From: Elephas maximus indicus
Taxonomy: Eukaryota; Chordata; Mammalia; Proboscidea; Elephantidae
Direction: 5' to 3'
Length of the DNA: 64,000 nt
Assembly: GCF_024166365.1 (NCBI RefSeq)
Contig: NC_064822.1
Coordinates: 107,380,823-107,444,822 of the forward strand
Shown here piece after piece: positions 60,823-64,000 of the stretch (position 1 is its first letter; each line of letters begins with the position of its first letter). Below the pieces are notes generated by a model. It was not told where the DNA came from and made no database searches. It saw only the letters and a program-made list of their open reading frames with translations. The position numbers and the translations under genes are program-made.

Positions 60823-62486
60823 ACATAACACACAATCAACCACTTTACAGGTGCAGCTCCGTGGCATTTAGTGCATCCACAATGTTAAGCAACTACTGCC
60901 TCTCTCTAGTTTCAGAACTTTTCATCATTTTGGAATGTGTTTTTAATCCCCCATGGTCTCAACCACACAGCAAAGGAGACAGTATTCCCATTTCCCAGAT
61001 GAGAAGCTCAGGCTCAGCAAACTTACCAAGCTTGCCCAAAGCCATGCTTTGAGTTCAGCTTAGTGACCAGGCTGTACCTCACAGTCCCCACAGGCACCAG
61101 GAAAGGGGCTGCAGAGACAGGCACGAGGCTTCCTCCAAGGGGCAGCAGGCACACCTCCTTCTGCCTCTGAGGTGGAGAGGAGGATGAATGGATGGAGGCT
61201 GCAGGACTGAGAGGACTGAAGGAGAGGCTGCCTGGTTTGGTGGCCTCGGCTTCATGGAAGGAAAGTGACCAGGCCATCTGCCAATCTGGGCTGGAAGGAA
61301 CCAAGTGAAAAGTGTGCTCAGAGGCACCAGGCTGTCCACAGTGATCCCACCCAGGGCTGTGGGTGCCCCCACACAGCTCTGCAGGGTGACCAGAGGCTCT
61401 GAGGGGCTGGCCCAACAGTGGGAAGGGGGAGCAGCCCATTCCTTGTCACAAGTCCCTCTCCAGCCCAGCCCCTGGCCCCCAGCCTGTTACATGAGCTGCT
61501 CCATACCCAGGGGCTGCAGATAGCCATGACTGTGACAGGCTGGGCCGGGGGGCATGATAAATGGTCCTTAGGAGTATCAGCTGACCGCCCCACGTTCCTG
61601 AAATGACCTGACCACTGGCTGGCAGCTCTGGTTACCCAGACCTCTCTGGGAGGTGGCCCTGCCTGGCCTGCAGAGGAAGGTTCCAAAATGACTCTGTGTC
61701 TGGACATTTATGGTGTGAGCGCCTGAGGGATTGTCCTACTCACAAGCCTGAGCTGAGGCAGCTTGCGGCCACACTGTGCCCACCGGGCAGCCTCACTGGA
61801 TGCTAGGAGCCAGAGGTCTTGACCACACAAGCAGGTTGGGATCACTACAGCCAGCACCAGAGAAAGCCAAGCTCCCAAGCTTAGAGAAGAGGAGCCCGAG
61901 CCATTGAAGAGAGTGGAGGTGCTGGCAGATGCAGAAGGGGCCAGGGCTGCAGGCAACATTTTTCCAGGACTGCACTCCCCTTGTACCCCCATTCCTCACA
62001 TCTCACAGTCCTCTCTGCCACTGCACCCATGGGTCCTGGAGACAAGGAGGTGCCACCTACTCTGATGCCCGCTGGAGAGGACAGAGCCACATGTCCCCTC
62101 CTGAGAGACCAGGCACATACACCCCTACTCCTGAGAGCACCTTGGCCATGCCTTCCAGACCATGGTGGGGGGCTCTAAGTGACTAAGATGCTGTCCCAGT
62201 GATTTAACATTACATCTCTGTGAAGTTCTGTGTTCTTATCGTTTAAACAATTTTTGTGTGTTTTTTAATCTTGTTACTTATATACATCTTATATGAAAAC
62301 TACAGCATTGCATTAATATTGTTATCATATAAAATTAATACAGCAGATATAACAAACAGCACAATGTCTGTTAAACATGTAAACGTAAAATACACAAAGC
62401 CATACTGTGCAAGTAAGAAGAGGAATGGACGGTAAATTGAAATGCACCCTGTGGGGTGGGAAGGCAGTGGATTGGACATAGGGGGG
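60823..62486. other. Repeat-poor intergenic stretch
   Basis: About 1.7 kb with no young repeat and high GC at 61050-62180, then AT-rich at 62200-62400. Open frames of 62-138 codons occur on both strands and overlap, as expected from GC content. No gene recognised; possible distal regulatory sequence. Confidence 0.6.
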
Positions 62487-62985
62487 TGCCATGATTGAAC
62501 TGTATCCCCCCAAAATATCTGTCAACTTAGCTGGGCCATGAGTCCCAGTATGGTGTGATTGTCCACCATTTTATGTGATTTTCCTATGTATTGTAAATCC
62601 TATCACTATGATGAAATGAGATGGATTAGTGGCAGTTATATTGATGATATCTACAAGATTAGGTAGTGTGTTAAGCCAATCTCTTTGAGATATAAAAGAG
62701 AGAAGCAAGCAGAGAGGCAGGGGGACCTCATACCACCAAGAAAGCAATGCTGGGAGCAGAGCACATCCTTTAGGGCCTGAGGTTCCTGAGCTGAGATGCT
62801 CCCAGACCAAGGGAAGGCTGATGACAAGGACATTCCTCCAGAGCCGACAGAGAGAGAAAGCCTTCCCCTAGAGCTGACACCCTGAATTTGGACTTGTAGC
62901 CAACTAGAAAGGGAGAGAATAAATTTCTCTGTTAAAGCCACCCACTTGGGATATTTCTGTTATAGCAGCACTAGATGACTGAGAC
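62487..62985 (+). mobile_element. MaLR-like solo LTR, second copy
   Basis: Shares its last 180 bp with 58003-58397 (gagagaaagccttcccctag, caccctgaatttggacttgt, tctgttatagcagcactaga). Flanked by GGGGG on both sides, a possible 5-bp target duplication. Confidence 0.75.
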
Positions 62986-63102
62986 GGGGGTAAAAGGAAA
63001 ATATAATAAAATGAAATAAGATAGGTGTCAAGTCCAGCTGTATGGTGATCATGGGGTAAGAATTGTGATTTATGGCCTCTCCAATTCTGTACCTTTAAGA
63101 TA

Positions 63103-63830
63103 CCTAAACCAAAACCAAACCAAACTCACTGTTGTCAGGTTGATTCCAACTCATGGCAAAACCACGTGTTACAGAGTAAAACTGTTCCATAGGGTTTTCC
63201 TGGCTGTAATCTTTTTGTTCTTGGTGCTGTTGTTGAGAAATATACACAGCAAAAAACAAAAAACCAATTCAACAGTTTCTACATATACAGCTTAGTTACA
63301 CTGTTTACATTCTTCAAGTTGTGCAACCATTCTTACCCTCCTTTTCCAAGTTGTTTCTCCCCCATTAACATAAATTCAATGCCTCCAGAGGTTTCTATCT
63401 CATCTCTCCAGTTGCTGTTGTCAATTTGATCCCGTATAGATGGTTCTTAAAAGAACATAATTCTCAAAGCAGACATTTTTTTACTAGTTCAGCTAAACTA
63501 TTGTTTGGTTTTGAGAAGACATCAGGGGATATTTTTGGTTTAAAGTTTAAAGATTTTATCAGGGCAATAGTATCAGGGGTTCATCCAACCTCCATGGCTC
63601 CAGGGAAGTGTGAAGTCCATGAGAATTTGAAATTCTGTTCAGCATTTTCTCCTTTTTAATCAGGATTCTTCTATAGAATCCTTGATCAAAATGTTCAGTA
63701 ATGGTAGCCTGGCTGTAATCTTAATGGAAGCAGATCACGAGGCCTTCTTCTGCAGTCCCACTGGGCAGGCTCTAACTGCCAACCTTAGTTGGCTTAGTAG
63801 TTGAGCACTTAACCATTTACCTACTCCTCT
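63103..63830 (-). mobile_element. AfroSINE, long class, split by retroelement at 63214-63707
   Basis: The tail half ends and the head half resumes at cctggctgtaatctt (63199-63213, 63708-63722). Confidence 0.9.
63214..63707 (-). mobile_element. L1-tail-like insertion, antisense
   Basis: Flanked by a perfect 15-bp duplication. A related diverged copy lies at 49320-49590. Lacks ORF sequence, so assignment to an L1 3' UTR is provisional. Confidence 0.7.
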
Positions 63831-63919
63831 AAAATACAACCTCTTCCTAAAAGTACAAAATTAATGCTTTAAGTTACCTAAGAGTGAAATCGCCTACTTA
63901 TTCTCCCCAAATCTTTCAG

Positions 63920-63972
63920 TAAGGAGCCCTGGTGCCACAGTGGTTAACCCCTTGGGTTTCATTCTTTTGTTT
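63920..63972 (+). mobile_element. 53-bp AfroSINE remnant with intact target duplication
   Basis: AfroSINE head (ggagccctggtgccacagtg) directly joined to a T-rich tail, flanked by aatctttcag at 63910-63919 and 63973-63982. Confidence 0.85.
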
Positions 63973-64000
63973 AATCTTTCAGCAGAATGGACACCCCCAG

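Overview
This is a vertebrate nuclear window, almost certainly from an afrotherian mammal of the elephant, hyrax or sea-cow group, with elephant the best guess. The pointer is about 30 copies of the tRNA-derived AfroSINE, in two length classes that differ by a gap of about 45 nt, together with a BovB-like RTE LINE whose 3' tail these SINEs share. There are no bacterial features. Genes are split by GT-AG introns and the rest is old and young retroelements.

Layout. Positions 1-28357 hold ACVR1B (activin receptor type-1B, ALK4) on the + strand. The window starts in intron 1, so exon 1 with the signal peptide lies upstream. Exons 2-9 are all present and intact. They join to 474 codons plus a split one, exactly what is needed for the usual 505-residue protein. 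A 3.0-kb 3' UTR follows, ending at an ATTAAA signal. Positions 28358-39267 are intergenic. Positions 39268-47262 hold TAMALIN (GRASP) on the + strand, complete: TATA box, CpG-rich first exon, eight coding exons (392 residues) and a 3' UTR with an AU-rich element. Positions 47263-64000 are intergenic, dense in retroelements. In human the next gene downstream is NR4A1. Its body is not in this window, but GC-rich blocks and CTCF-type motifs at 54-60 kb could belong to its upstream regulatory region.

The two genes have separate roles. ACVR1B is a transmembrane Ser/Thr kinase that passes activin/Nodal signals to SMAD2/3. TAMALIN is a PDZ scaffold linking cytohesins to group I metabotropic glutamate receptors. 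They are neighbours, not an operon.

Most notable observation: a 5'-truncated AfroSINE has landed on the intron 4/exon 5 boundary of ACVR1B. Its 13-bp target-site duplication contains the splice acceptor itself, so two identical acceptors now sit 164 nt apart and the working one relies on SINE sequence for its upstream signals. Also notable are three head-to-tail SINEs stacked on one repeated target site, a four-layer transposon nest in intron 6, and an RTE copy with a 569-codon open frame and a perfect 12-bp target duplication. I found no convincing new gene system. The novelty lies in how transposons have remodelled this locus.
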